Translations under genes and position numbers: made by a program
The notes under the pieces: model-generated
What the model was told of the DNA's origin: nothing
The model's input: the letters and a program-made list of their open reading frames with translations, nothing else
Database searches by the model: none
Assembly (NCBI GenBank): GCA_030015575.1
Contig: CM057337.1
Span: forward strand, 379,649,582 to 379,713,581
Length of the DNA: 64,000 bases
Origin: Agapanthus africanus
Taxonomy: Eukaryota > Streptophyta > Magnoliopsida > Asparagales > Amaryllidaceae
Reading direction: 5' to 3'
Shown here: positions 46,901 to 59,600 of the stretch, piece after piece
Layout: each line of letters opens with the position of its first letter
How positions within the stretch are numbered: the stretch's first letter is position 1

Positions 46901-49800
46901 ATCTCCCCTTATAAAAATCCGTTCCCGAATTTAAATTTTTCACTAAGCGTGCCTTCAAAGAGAAGAGCGCAAAACTCCTAAATCTCACTCGCAGCCTTCC
47001 AAGTGATCACCTCACAATACGACTACGTCCAAGAAAACCCTCCACAGATGGCAAGACCCTTGACCGATGTTTCTCCACCTGCCGAACCAATAACACAATT
47101 GACTGTCGGTGAATGAAAAGATCACGTTCAAGCTAAAAGGTTTGGTGCTGAATCATGTGAGAAAGGTCATGAAGGTATTTGTAAAGTATCGACACAAGGA
47201 ATACGGGGTGAATACTCAATAATCTGGGCGGAAGTGCCAAATTATAGGCAACGGAACTAACTCACTTTAAGGATCTCAAAAGGACCTACAATCCTGGGAT
47301 AAGCTTCCCAAAACTCAATACGTCATTCATCGGAAAATCCATAGGAATACATGATCTCCCACTGCGAACTCAAGTCTGCGACCACCACGGTCGGCATAAG
47401 ACCTATGTCTGCACTGGGCTGTTCTCATCCTGACCTGAATCAATTGGATCATCTCCGAAGTCCCTAGACTAGTTGGGGTCCAAAAATCCTACTCTCGCGG
47501 AGTCAGAAAAACAGAATGGCGATCGACACCACCTACCAAACAAAACCTAAAGGTTGCCAATTGGAATGTCTCCTGATAACAGTTATCGAAGGAGAACCCT
47601 AACAATGGCAAGTGACGATCCTAACCGCCGACAACAATTAGTACGTACGCACAAGCATATCCTCCAGAGTCTGTATAGCCTGCTCTTACAACCCGTTGTC
47701 CTGCGGATGGAAAAAGCGGAGCCAAAGTTCAACCAGTACCCAAGGCTTCCTGAAACTTCTGCCAAAGATGGTAAGCGAACAGGGTGCCTCTATTGGATAC
47801 AACGCATGAAGGAACTCCGTGCAAACACACAAACTTAACGAGGAACAACTGAGCAAACATAGCATAAGCGGACGACAAACACCTAAATGGAGACATACCC
47901 TATCTAGACCTGGGTAGACACCACAACGAAATTCATGGAGATCCGCTCCCATTCCTACTCCGGAACGGTTAAAGGTTGCAACTCTCTAGCCAGTCTCAGA
48001 TGCTCAACCTTAGCCCATAACAAGACAGACATGTCGAAACGAAATTCGAAACTTCACTCTTCATCCCTGCCCACCCGTAACTATCTCACAAGTCACGCTA
48101 CATATTAGGGAACTAATGAACACAGAAAGCTGACTGATGTTCCTGGTCTAGGATTTCGTGTCTCTATCCAACGGTATCAGGTACACACAAATGCGTCCCT
48201 AAAAGTAGCATACCCTGGTCACAAATCAAGGACTCCGAATCTTTACCCAGCCGAGTATGCTCAAGAATCTCTGAAAAACGAGTATCGGTGGGTTTTCCCT
48301 CGCGAAAGCGATTAAGGAAAAGTGGTCGGGCGCTGACATGAGCAAGCTGTCCCCTCAGTAGAGGTGAACTTAAGCTGTACTCAACGATTGGACAAGAACT
48401 GTAAATCTGCAGAAGACTGTCTCAGAACTGCGCACAACTTGAACAAGCTACCCCCGGGCCTACAACTCCAGCATCAGCTACCACAATTGCCTTGCCACGG
48501 TAACGAGGATCTCACAAACACAATCCTTCACAAGCTCCATCCAACGGCGATGTCTCAACAATCAAACCCGCTGCAGGAAGATGTACATTAAGCTCTGGTG
48601 GTCCGTGAAAATCTGACACGACTCTCCACAAAAGCAGTGTCTCTAATCTCCAACATACGACCACCGCGGCCATCTCCAGGTCATGAGTGGGATATGCTGC
48701 TCGTACTTCCTCCAACTGTCAGGACGCAAAAGCGATAACTCTATAGTATCATATCAGTACACAATAGAGCCCCACTCGCGAAACATCACAGTTAAACAAC
48801 AAAGTCGCCCGAACCAGAAAGCAAAGAAAGAACTGGTGCAGTTGTCAACCGAGTCTTCAACTGCCGAAAACTCCGCATGCATGCCTCAGTCCAAAGAAAA
48901 GGAACCTCATTTCCGGTCAGTTCGGTCAACGGTGCAGCGATACACCAGCAATCCTACACGAAACGGCTGTAAAAACCTGCTAAGCACAAAAAGCTGCGGA
49001 CCCCTGTCCCGGATATAAGTATAGGCAAAAGCTGTACGTCCTCGATCTTCCTCGGGACCATTCAAAAACCTTTTCCCGTAACTACCAGACCTAGGAGTCA
49101 ACACAAACAAGCCTGAAGAAACATTCTGAGAATTTAGAAAACCTTTGGGGCTCTCATAATGTCTGCAAAGCAAATCCTCAAGTGCTGCTCATGTTTCTCA
49201 CGACTCTTAGAATAGACCAGAATGTCATCAATGACACAACAATAAATTGGTCGAGGAATGGCCTGAAAAAATCTGGTTCATCATATCCACAAATGCTGCT
49301 AGGGCATTGGTGAGTCCAACGACACCACCAAAACACATACTGCCCGTAGCACGCACGAAGGCAGTCTTCACAATATCATCACTCCGAACCCGTAACAATG
49401 ATTACCTGATCCCAAACAAACTTAGAAGATGTCTTGCACACTGGAGCTGATCAATAAATCGTCAATGCGAGGTAAAGGATATCTATCCGTACCATAAGCC
49501 GGTTCAATTGACGATCAATCAATACACAACCTCAACTGTCGTCCTTCTCCTAACGAACAGAATAGGAGCTCCCCAAGAGAAACACTCAGACACACAAACC
49601 CCCCTATCTAGCAACTCTGCAGCTGATCCTTAAGCTCCCTAAGCTCTGCCGGCTCATCTGGAACAACGTCGGAAAACTCTCTCACGATAGGAACCCGGTC
49701 CAACAAATCCACTGTGCCTCCGGTATCACGAATGAAAGCCAAGAATCCTCGACATCTTCTCCTCAAAAGCTGACTAGCGAAAAAGGCTGAATTCAAGCTG
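46901..49800 (-). pseudogene. Gypsy pol (integrase, RT, RNase H), decayed (H)
   Basis: Order and content follow K. The integrase tail is at about 47000-47420. The integrase core remnant is at 47686-47952. RNase H is at 48512-48715 ([17 protein letters not shown]). Reverse transcriptase has VIDDILVYS at 49209-49235 and YPLPRIDDL near 49480. The RT start VREFSDVVPDEPAEL is near 49640-49690. Blocks are split by stops and shifts, and the RT fingers are shortened. Non-functional. Confidence 0.87.
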
Positions 49801-50104
49801 TGAAAGGCGGCACCACTGTCCCCCTGCACAACAAGAACTGACTCGCCGGGAAAACAAAACCTGACTCAATTCTCATGATAGTCAACAGACGCCTAGCACG
49901 TAGTTAACCAGTCCATGCCCAGGAGAACGTCAAATCCAACATCTCTAGAAGGATAAAAGTGACGGATGAATCTCCTAACCGATTGGCACACGACTGAAAT
50001 ACGTATCGCGCAACAAAAGAATCGCTGACAGAAATTAACACAACAACGGCTGATCTAGCTAACACGACTCTCGCCCCAACCACGGCACAAAGTGTGTAAA
50101 ACAA
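49801..50104 (-). pseudogene. Gypsy protease region, decayed (H)
   Basis: VVLISVSDSFVARYVFQSC replaces the family's D-S/T-G protease entry, as in K, and LTFSWAWTG marks the C-terminal turn. The catalytic Asp is not visible. The same gap of about 40 residues follows SFVA. Confidence 0.68.
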
Positions 50105-50881
50105 ATAAGTGCATCAAAAGAACATACGAATTAAGAATACCTGAAAACTCTGCATTGGGCGCTCGCGCGTCCCGATGATTAGAAGCAAACCCTCGTCTCT
50201 GCCCCCTACCCGTAACTGGCTGACTCCTCCTCTGCCAACTTGTCCACTCTGAGCGAACCCTCTGCGTCCACGACCTCTCTGAATACGACCCTGATGCGGT
50301 GTTAGGGAACAACTCCAGATGTGGTGATGAAGGTCCCCGCACCGATAGCATCCTCTCCATGGCTGCCGACCCTCCTAGGGATACGAGCTAAAAGACTGAC
50401 CTCGTCCCAAGCCTCCGCTACTCCCACGACGTGCCCAAAATCTGTCTTGATGACTATGCCTCTGTGTCTGGGTTGATACACCGGTACGAGTCCTCCACTG
50501 TTCCGGAACTCCCAAAGTCTCTGGAAGGCATGCCTCGTCAGCTGAGGCTGCATCCACCGGTGCTGTATACGTAACACTATGCCGAGTGCTGGTCGTAAGG
50601 AATAACTGGGTAACAGGGGTGACAACCTCCTGTCACTGCGCTTTACTGGCCTCAATAAAAGACCTCATCTTCTGGCGCAAATCCTGCATCTCTACTACAA
50701 GCCTAGCGATACGATCTGTCGAAGGCAGATCCATCTGCTCCTGTCCAACGAGCGTGTCATCCTGGTCAGTCCTCATCCTACCCAAGTCAACTCTGACCTC
50801 GGCCCTCGCTGCATCACTCTGAGTCCCCATAGTCATCGGCAGAAAAAGGCTATAAATGGAAATAACATTCAATAAGAACAC
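50105..50881 (-). pseudogene. Gypsy gag, core domain missing (H)
   Basis: The N-terminal block at 50633-50881 (TQSDAARAEVRVD.., RTDQDDTLV) ends in a stop. It continues in the next block (50375-50557: DEACLPETLGV..) and reaches a zinc knuckle CYRCGDLHHHIWSC near 50310-50352 in another frame. As in K, the capsid-type domain between PETLG and the knuckle is gone. Confidence 0.78.
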
Positions 50882-51082
50882 GGAAATAGAATTACAAGGA
50901 TATGTATCATCAAGGAAGGAATTTCACGCAATTAGTACTTAGGTTAGTTTAGGCGGAGTACCGCGTCGTGAGTATGCCGCGGACATATAAACACTACGTT
51001 ACTCTGCTTAAGCGACCTACTCCATCATACCAAGGTCATCCTACACTCCGAAAGGTAAAACCTACCGCTTTGATACCAAATT
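50882..51082 (-). other. Leader and primer site of gypsy H
   Basis: About 200 bases of leader homologous to K's. The primer site is at 51067-51078, minus strand TGGTATCAAAGC, one base off the initiator-Met match. No gene seen. Confidence 0.8.
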
Positions 51083-52443
51083 TGTCACGACCCGAATTTG
51101 GTACGTGACGGCCGTTAAACTACGCAACGTCTACAGGCGTAACACAATTTATGTAAGCCGAAAACCCAGCAATCTAAACCATCAAAAGTAGTAAGAAATA
51201 AGAAAAAATTTTAAACCTTTGAAATCTTAACCCAAATTCTTTAAAAGTCCAACTTAATTTTCTTTAAAATTTTGGCAGCATCTCCTTTGTAAAAACTAAC
51301 CCCAAAAATGGGTACAACAAAAATATAAGTAAAGCAACCCCAAACGGGAGCAAATACACAACCAAAGGTGGAAAACAACCACCGCAACAGATATACGACG
51401 CTGTAGCGAAGAAATAAAGGACGATAGAAATAAAACAGCATAAAAGACATCCAAGTCACCAAAATAATATACAATATCATGCTCACATCAAGTCTCTAAG
51501 TCATACATGATAATGGTAGATGGATAGTATAGGATACAACGAATATACAATGAATATGAACGGATAACCACAAAACCCACCTAAAGCAAAACTGCACACT
51601 GTGAGCCAAAGCGGTATCCGCCGCAAAAGATGATAAGATAGATGAATAGCCTGCCTCGATTAATCTGGGGAATAACCGGCAAAACACTATGGCACACCGG
51701 GGGTGAGTTGCCAACTCGTGAATAGTAAATAACATATGCAGGTAATCGTAAGTTTGCACGTACAGCGTGAATCTAATATATGCAAGCTAATAGCAATAAA
51801 AGGTCATTTGAATGCAACAGTCATGAAAGGTACACAAGCAGGTAAACTAATACATGAAGCAATAATATGACAATCTGCATGAAACAATCATGTAAGGTAC
51901 TCTATCAGGTACTACTTGTACATGAACCAATGATATGATAATGTATATATGCAACAGTCATGAAAGGTACACTAGCAGGAACAACCAATACATGAAGAAA
52001 TGCATATAACATAAAAGTATGTAAATGCAACAGTCATGGAAGGTAATCTATCAGGTACTACTAATACATGAAGCAATGCATATACAATAAATGCAGAGTA
52101 TGGGATAAAACATGTCATTCCCACGGAATTCTGACCTCATGGTAGGACCAAAGTCCATCGAGACAATCCAAATCCCAATTTCCTCATATCCGCCACCAAA
52201 TTGGTTCTCATATCATGTATGTCTCATATATCCTGAATGTACAATATCAAGTAAATCACATATATTCTGAATGTACAATATCAAGTAAAACTCATATATC
52301 TAGTGTCCAATATCCAGTAATATCATATATCCTGAATCCAATATCAACTGAATCTCATATATCCTAAGAATATTTGCATGAATAATTATGATGATGTATA
52401 TAAATTGATATGTATACATATATATTAGCGTCCCATTCCACTA

Positions 52444-52474
<31 letters not shown>

Positions 52475-53844
52475 TAACAGTGTCCCATTCCACTGTTTTA
52501 TATACTTAGGAGTAAAAATATCATGAAAACCTATGTCAAGTATCGACACGTAAAGGATGATCTATCAGGTGCTGTCACCACGACTGGCTCCCTGATAGAT
52601 ACGTATGATACGCTATCCGAAAATCCTAGTGCCCAGCTTCGACCATCGTCTTTCGACGTATCCATACGTACATGACTCCCGTCGGTATCCCCATGATAAC
52701 CGCCGAGTCATAGGTACTGTCACCGGTAGGTATGGATCCCCTGTCAGGCCTCATCGGCTTGTTACATCGACAGCCCTTTCTTGCCCCTGGGTACCTCCAG
52801 GCCCCACCAGGTACCCTCACAAGGCTCACGACGCTCCTCGCAAGGGGTATATATATCAGAACCGATAAAACTCACGGTGGCTGCTGAAATATCATATCAA
52901 GAGAAACCTGGTTTTTCAAATAATGCATAATTTCATGAAACTACTACGGTCCTCAAATCCAGAAAACATCATGAAAAATCCATAACTCAATGCGAAAATC
53001 CATGAATATAATATATGCAACATAAAACTTTAATGTGAGCATATAAAGGAAAAATCCGCTAATTAACTGAAACAAGTTAATATAAATATCATGCGGTTCT
53101 TAATTTCTCCAATGTATATATAACATCAAATAAAGGTGAACATGTACCTATAGCCAGATATATGTGTTAACATAAAGGTATAGCAAGGTATATGTATCTA
53201 TCTATCAGTAATGATGTAATATACCCTCCAGGTATAAGTGAAGTATGTATGCAAGGTATACATATAGCTATGTCATTATGTGTGAAGTATACCTATCACT
53301 AATGGTACAATACCATATAGGTATACAGGTAACTAGCATGTCAAGGTATATGTTTAAGCATGTAGGTATACAGGTATGCTATAGGTCATATGCATAAAGG
53401 AATATGAATCAATGTCGCAATGTCCCTAACCAAACAATATTATATAAGTTTGTGTGTTATGCGTGTCATGGCAATTATTGACGGTGTGTGTGGCATACAT
53501 CAGTGCTCGTGCAACATGAGTCGTTAATAATAGTGCAGTGTCCTAAGGGTACTAGTCTAAGCACAACAAGTAACTAAGCAATAAGGTGTATGCGCAACTC
53601 TATATATGCAATAGAATATGCGACAATATCATGTCATCTCTAGCCCAGACGCATATCGCTATGCGGGAGATTCCCCTGTAGATGTTAAATCTACTCACCA
53701 ACGCTCCTGGCTAAGTGAAGCCTACCACCTATTTTCCCTTCTTCGCAGCCTCCGAAGTCCCTGCCTGCGAACCTAAAACATAACACAATATAACTGTATA
53801 TATTAGCAGTAGACCCAAAACACGTACAAACTACGTTGACCAAC
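51083..53844 (-). mobile_element. 5' LTR of gypsy H, left part
   Basis: Matches 42929-45750 of the 3' LTR and is cut at 53844 by element I; the remaining 1.2 kb or so should lie beyond the right edge. It contains 70-bp units (51810-52090), 34-bp units (52215-52370), twin hairpins (52421-52503) and the stem-loop 53474-53531, whose right arm has one C-to-T change (CGTTAATAAT) leaving a G-T wobble in RNA. Confidence 0.9.
52421..52503 (-). repeat. Twin hairpins, H 5' LTR
   Basis: The first hairpin has loop CGTCCCATTCCA between ATATATTAG and CTAATATAT. The second has loop TGTCCCATTCCA between TATATAACAG and CTGTTTTATA (one stem mismatch). Confidence 0.85.
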
Positions 53845-56800
53845 TGTCACGACCCGAAAGTACGGAGCATGACCGGCACTTAGACTACGAACGTCTCAAG
53901 GCGTACGTAAGCTAAGTAAGCCGAACCCAGAAATCCAAACCAAGAGAAGTAGTAGAGTGAAGGAAAACCAATTTAAAACAAGTAGTTTCAATAGAATAAG
54001 CCGAATTATGCGAGTTTCTAAAAACATCAAAAATTTTCTGAAAATTTCGGCAGAGTCTCCTTTGTAAATACTGACCCCCAAACGGGATACAACATGAATA
54101 GTATACGAAATCAATAAAAAGGCATCCCCAAGCGGGAGCTAGCTCTTCGTCAAACGACGGTCACAACCACACAAGCAATATAATGTACAACACCAACGGC
54201 GAGGATCAAAACTCAAAAGAAACTCAAACCACAAGAAAACCACAGAGATATAACGCGCGACTCTAAGGTCGAAGGAAAAACATCACTGGTCTCTATCTCA
54301 AAATAAATACATGTTTGGTTGATGGAACTTCTAGATACAACAGAATAATGATATACAAGATATATAATGGGGGTACGATACAAGTAAACCCACCTACTAG
54401 CAAATCACCCGAAGGAAACTATGCCCGCAAAGCCGTAAAGAAACCTGTACGGCAAACCTGCAAGAAACTGGGGAACAACGGGGGTGAGTTGCCAACTCGT
54501 GAATAGAAAAACATCTAAGGAAAGAAATCGCATAAATAACGCAACCTGGGTCAATGATCATAATATATCCTCAAATATATGTAAAACATGCAGCCTATAA
54601 CAATGGCTAGGGAAACATCTAACTGAGTGTGATCTCATGTGCCCGTGTCAGTGCCTCAGGTAGCAATATATCATATGGATGATGTATGAGTGCATGAAAC
54701 AGAATGCATGTACTGAATAAAACTGTTTTCATAAATCAGTGAGATTTCTGTATTTTAAAAGAAATGAGGTACCATATATGAAATCAGCATAAAACAGTGC
54801 CCAGCATCGACACAAAACAAGTGTCCAAATACCTCGATATCTCTGTGTCACAATCTATGTACCTCAAGTCTCAATCTCAATGTCTCAATCACAATATCTA
54901 GGGCATCGTCAGTCCAGACCGGCCCCTACCATCCATCTCAAGACCACGACGGTATCCTCCGGATATCCGACGTGTCGGGTAATATCACCGGTAGGTAGTG
55001 CTCCCCTGCGAGGCTCACATCGTCATCATCACGCGCTTCTTGCCCCGGGGTACCTTACCGGGTCCACCATGTACCCGAAACGGTTCATCCGTCTCCTCGA
55101 ATCGGGTTTCGAAATCCATCAGCAAACTCATGGTGGACGACTCATACATCATGGGAAAACCGCACTTTTTATTTTAAAAGAAAGAAAAGGTTTATTTATG
55201 TTTTTGCGGTTTTCCTCCAAATCCAGAAAATCTCATGGAAATCCGAATCCGAAACCTCAATAACACGTAAAATAGTGAATATATGCATGAGAATCCATGA
55301 ATGCGGCATAACAATGAATAACAGTATGCATGAAGTAGCAGGTAATAACTACAATGTCTAAACTAACATATAAGGCAAGTACGCTAATATCATATCTAAA
55401 CTATTAGCTAACATGCTATGTCAAGCAATAATATTTTCTAAGTTGTACGTGACATGGCAATTACCGATGAAGATGTGTGTGAGCCGGCAAGTAAGTGTAC
55501 GTGGTACATACGCATCATCGGTAATGGTGCTGGTGTCCTAACAGCATGATATCAATAATGGAGTATGAAACATAATATAAGCATGCGATGCGAAGCGAAC
55601 CACAATAATGAGCGGGAGCTGAATACTAGACGCAACTATAACTAATCTGCATTAATCTAATATAAGTCCTACAAATGGTGCATTTTGAAATAACACGAAT
55701 CATGGGGTTTTGAAAATAGGGGCCATGGTGTTTTTATGAAAAGATACGTCTTTTGAAATATCCGTAGGATCCCTTTGGCTGTCTTTTAAAATACCCACGA
55801 TTCGTTAGTTTTGAAATAGGTAAGAATCGAATCTAATCTAACAACTAAACTAAACTAAAGGGCTAAGCTAACAAGCTGGACTACAGGTAAGGAAACCGCC
55901 TATCATCTGAGTCGATACATATACATACCTGTATATGTATAGTCGGTGATCCCGCCTCAATAATATCATATCCATAACCTGACATCCCAAGTCAAGAGTG
56001 CGGATCAATCATCAAAATATAGCTCGTACGTAAATCCGTCGTACGGCATCCCCAAATCTGGGTACGGGTCAATATCACATTCATCATACTATTCACCTGG
56101 TATCCTCTTTATCAAATATCATGATCGGGGTACTGATCTACGTCTAGTACAATACTGATACCGCCTAAGTATGCATGGACGTGTGTGAAACACTACGTCA
56201 AGGACCCGCTATAACGTCATGTCGTATCTCAAATACGAATCCTGCCATATCACCGAAGTCACAACCTCAATACAAATCTCATCGACTCATCTCAAACCCA
56301 AGCCTCAAATCCGTATGTGAACACATAGTCCCATACCCATGTGAACACATAACTATATATTCCCGTATAAGCACAAATGAAAAAAGAAAGTATGCAAGTA
56401 TGGGTTGGTGTGTGCATGTGTAGTGCGACCACTACTCTAGGGTTTCGGGACACTAAATCATCCAAGAACACCAAATATCCATATTATCATCAATATACTG
56501 AAACAATATATAAACAATATATATATGTGTGTATACGTATTCGTATACATCACCACGAACTGCGGGGGTGCTATACGCCATCCACCCAACTTCTCCCCGT
56601 AGATATAAATCTACTCACCTGGTCCTCGCTTGCCGGTGCCGACGTCGCCACGCGCTTGCTTGTCGTCTCGAAGTCCACATGGGGTACCTACATATCATAA
56701 CGCACCGTATCGCATTAAAATCCGACTCATGACCAAAACGAGACACGAATCCCACATAGGTCAAAACCTATGGTTTGCTTTCCCAAATCAACCCAAAAAC

Positions 56801-58387
56801 CCTCGACATCGGCGTACAAACGCCAGACCATCGAGAAAAACCCAAATACACTCATTTTCACATTCACGAACACTAATTTTAATATAAAATAGGTTAAAAC
56901 TCACAAAAACCCCAATTTCACTTAAAAAGTTATTTTTCCGAAAATCTAGCAAGCACAAATCACCGTTTTATTACAAAACTCGATGTATGAACGAATCTAG
57001 CGGCCGCAATATTCACTAAATATCTTAAATAAGTCATAAAAACCCTAATTAGATTTTTAATCTCACTAACTTTCATTAACCCGAAATTCTAGTTTACAAT
57101 TTTACCCGATTTTAACACTTTTAAAGCAACAATACATAATTCAACAACTAGACTAGGTTTCACACAACCTAAGGTGTTAAAATACTCATTAACATGCCAA
57201 AGACATGATGAAAGCCTTACCATATTTTAATTCTGAATTTAACATAATATTTACAAAAACTAGTTTGCAATATATATAATTATCACAAATTTAAATTAAC
57301 AAAAATGCAACTAGCAACTAGATTTGATTTTAGCAAGCAATTATATGTTAATCTACCCATCACAACCCTAATCCAATGCTCAAACCCTAATTTTCATTCA
57401 AAACCATACACTTGAAATTTCAAACTTCAATTCAAAAGCCTTTTTTTTTAACACTTAATTAAACACTTAATTAATTTAGATTAAGCAATATAAACAACAA
57501 ATTCTATATAGGGTCAAAGTTTATACCTCCCAATTTTTGAGATCTAGCTTGAAATCTAGCCATCCAAAAAGCTCTCCTTTCACCACAATCCATGCATCGA
57601 AGGCTACACTAAAATGGGTAAGAGATTGATTTAGATTGTTGGATTTTTTTTATGGGTATATGATGAATGTTTGAAGCAAAAGAGATAGGAAAATGAGGTC
57701 AAGAAAAGGGGGGGCTGCTTGAGGGATAGGCTCGGCCAGATTTGAGGAGGGGGAGAAGAGAGGGTGTGGGGGTGTTTGTAAAGTCAAGGAAAAGTCCAAG
57801 TCAACATTATCTAACACCATACCTCTTTATTTAATATTTCCTTTATTCTTTTCTCTTGATTTTCTTTTCTTTTATCAAAAGAAGTGGGGACAAGTAATGG
57901 GGCTGCTGAATTCAGCCAAGGGAGGGAATAAATGAGGGTGTGTGAGTGTTGGTATGGGTGTGGGGTGATGAAAAATGATAAATACAATACCCCAAACATC
58001 CATTTACACTAAGAAAAAGCCTTTTTTCTTCAATAATTTCTAAACCGTTTTGGCAAACGATTTCGTTTCAAAAACCACGTGATAAAATTTTATTTAATGT
58101 TTTATGGTGCACAAAATTTGTTTCAACTCATTCCATTTTGTAATTTTCCCTAATTAAATATATTAGTGACGGCTTAAAATAATATTAAAATAATTAATTT
58201 CGGAAAAATTTTCAGAAAATTTGAAAGTTCACCAGTGGGTTAATAAACACCAAATACTAGCAATTATATAGCTGGAATGTATAAAAAATTTTATAATAAA
58301 GATATTTGTATTTTGACTTTTTACCGAAAACCCCCTTATTTTACCGTTTTTTCGAAATTTTACCGAAACGATTTTCAAAACGTTACA
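53845..58387 (-). mobile_element. 3' LTR of LARD-like element I
   Basis: This 4543-bp LTR on the minus strand runs from TGTAACG (ending at 58387) to CTTTCGGGTCGTGACA (at 53845). It shares termini and the stem-loop (55460-55525) with K, H and G but is otherwise a distinct family. Against the 1.2 kb of 5' LTR present I count about 31 differences (roughly 97% identical), making I the youngest datable insertion in the right nest. Its left flank CCAAC (53840-53844) is the likely target duplication in H. Open frames here (e.g. 54880-55263) lack known domains. Confidence 0.9.
55460..55525 (-). repeat. Covarying stem-loop, LTR I
   Basis: Arms ATTACCGATGA (55460-55470) and TCATCGGTAAT (55515-55525) form a perfect 11-bp stem. 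The right flank GGTGCTGGTGTCCTAACAGC aligns with G and H. Confidence 0.92.
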
Positions 58388-59039
58388 ATCTTCCCCCCTT
58401 AAAGAAATTCGGTCCCCGAATTTAAATTAAAACTTTCCCCAAATACTAAAATATTTCCGCCAAAACCATCAAATCGCCGGGGCTCCGAAATCATAAATAC
58501 ATAAAACAAATCGTAGCGCAACGCATGCGCATGAAAAATGAGCATAAAACTCAAATCAAAACTCCGTCAAGCATCCCGCAATTATCGGAGTCATGGTAAT
58601 GACACAATGTCAATTCCAATACCAAAACCAATATGATATAACTCGAAACTATACACGTAAATATCAGGAGGAAATGCATGCCAAATCCTTTAAGTTACTG
58701 TGCAATGCCCATAACACTGCACAGTGGCGGACGTCTATCATAAGAAAATAACTATATACATATATACCTTTATTTGAAATGTACGTTCCGCCGTTTTGGG
58801 AAACAATTTAGAAGGGTTTTCCTTGTTTTAAACGTTTCGCGTCATATCAGACACGTAGGTAAATACTGAGACTATAGCTCGCTTTTTGGAATTCCCTTCA
58901 ATAGTTATCAATGCATGCAAAATACATTCAGGTACTGTCCTCTGACTAGTCCTGCTTTGTACGAAAACACATTTTAATTATAAAAAAAAAACGTACTGCT
59001 CTATAAGAAATCAATCCCAAAATACGCGTATGAATACTA

Positions 59040-59600
59040 CGTGCGTCTGGTGCGCACGACAATCAAAATCCATATACGTGCCATACAAGTGCACAGAAAC
59101 AAGATCTAAGTGCATCGGGTGTGCACAAAGCATCTGTCGTAGGCAACGTGTGTGCCTGACAGCAAAATCAGGTGCATCTGACATGCACGAAAAAATCTCG
59201 ATTTAGTGCATCTGGTGTGCACCAAAATCGCATCTCAAGACATGCGCTCAACATGCGCGAAAACCCAAAACCAGGGGCATCCATCATGCACGAAATCATG
59301 AAATCCAATATCAAGCGCCGAACATGCGCAAAATCAAATCAGGTGCACAAGGTGCACAAAACAAATATCGAGTATCACAATCGAAATCGAAGTCCAGTGC
59401 ATCTAAGTGCACCAAAGGCGTATCACTGCACTGCAAGCATATATAAACTATACAAAGTGCAGGAACCAAATCGTGTGCGTGCATACGCACAAAATCAACT
59501 CAAATGTCTAAAACCGTAAAATCACAACCACGTGAAACCAAAGCACGAAAACGATATCAAGTGCAACACTGTGCAAAGATCGTAAATTCTCAATCATCAA
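59040..59600 (-). repeat. Dyad-rich minisatellite in I
   Basis: About a dozen degenerate units of 25 to 50 bp each centre on a small inverted repeat: GTGCGTCTGGTGCGCAC, GTGCATCTGACATGCAC, GTGCATCTGGTGTGCAC, TGCGCTCAACATGCGC, GTGCATCTAAGTGCAC. Spacers are rich in AAAATC. Confidence 0.8.

Noticed and set aside
54880..55263. 127-codon frame in LTR I
   Set aside because: The region is LTR sequence, and its second copy (62400-62563) is cut by J. No domain or codon pattern suggests a gene.
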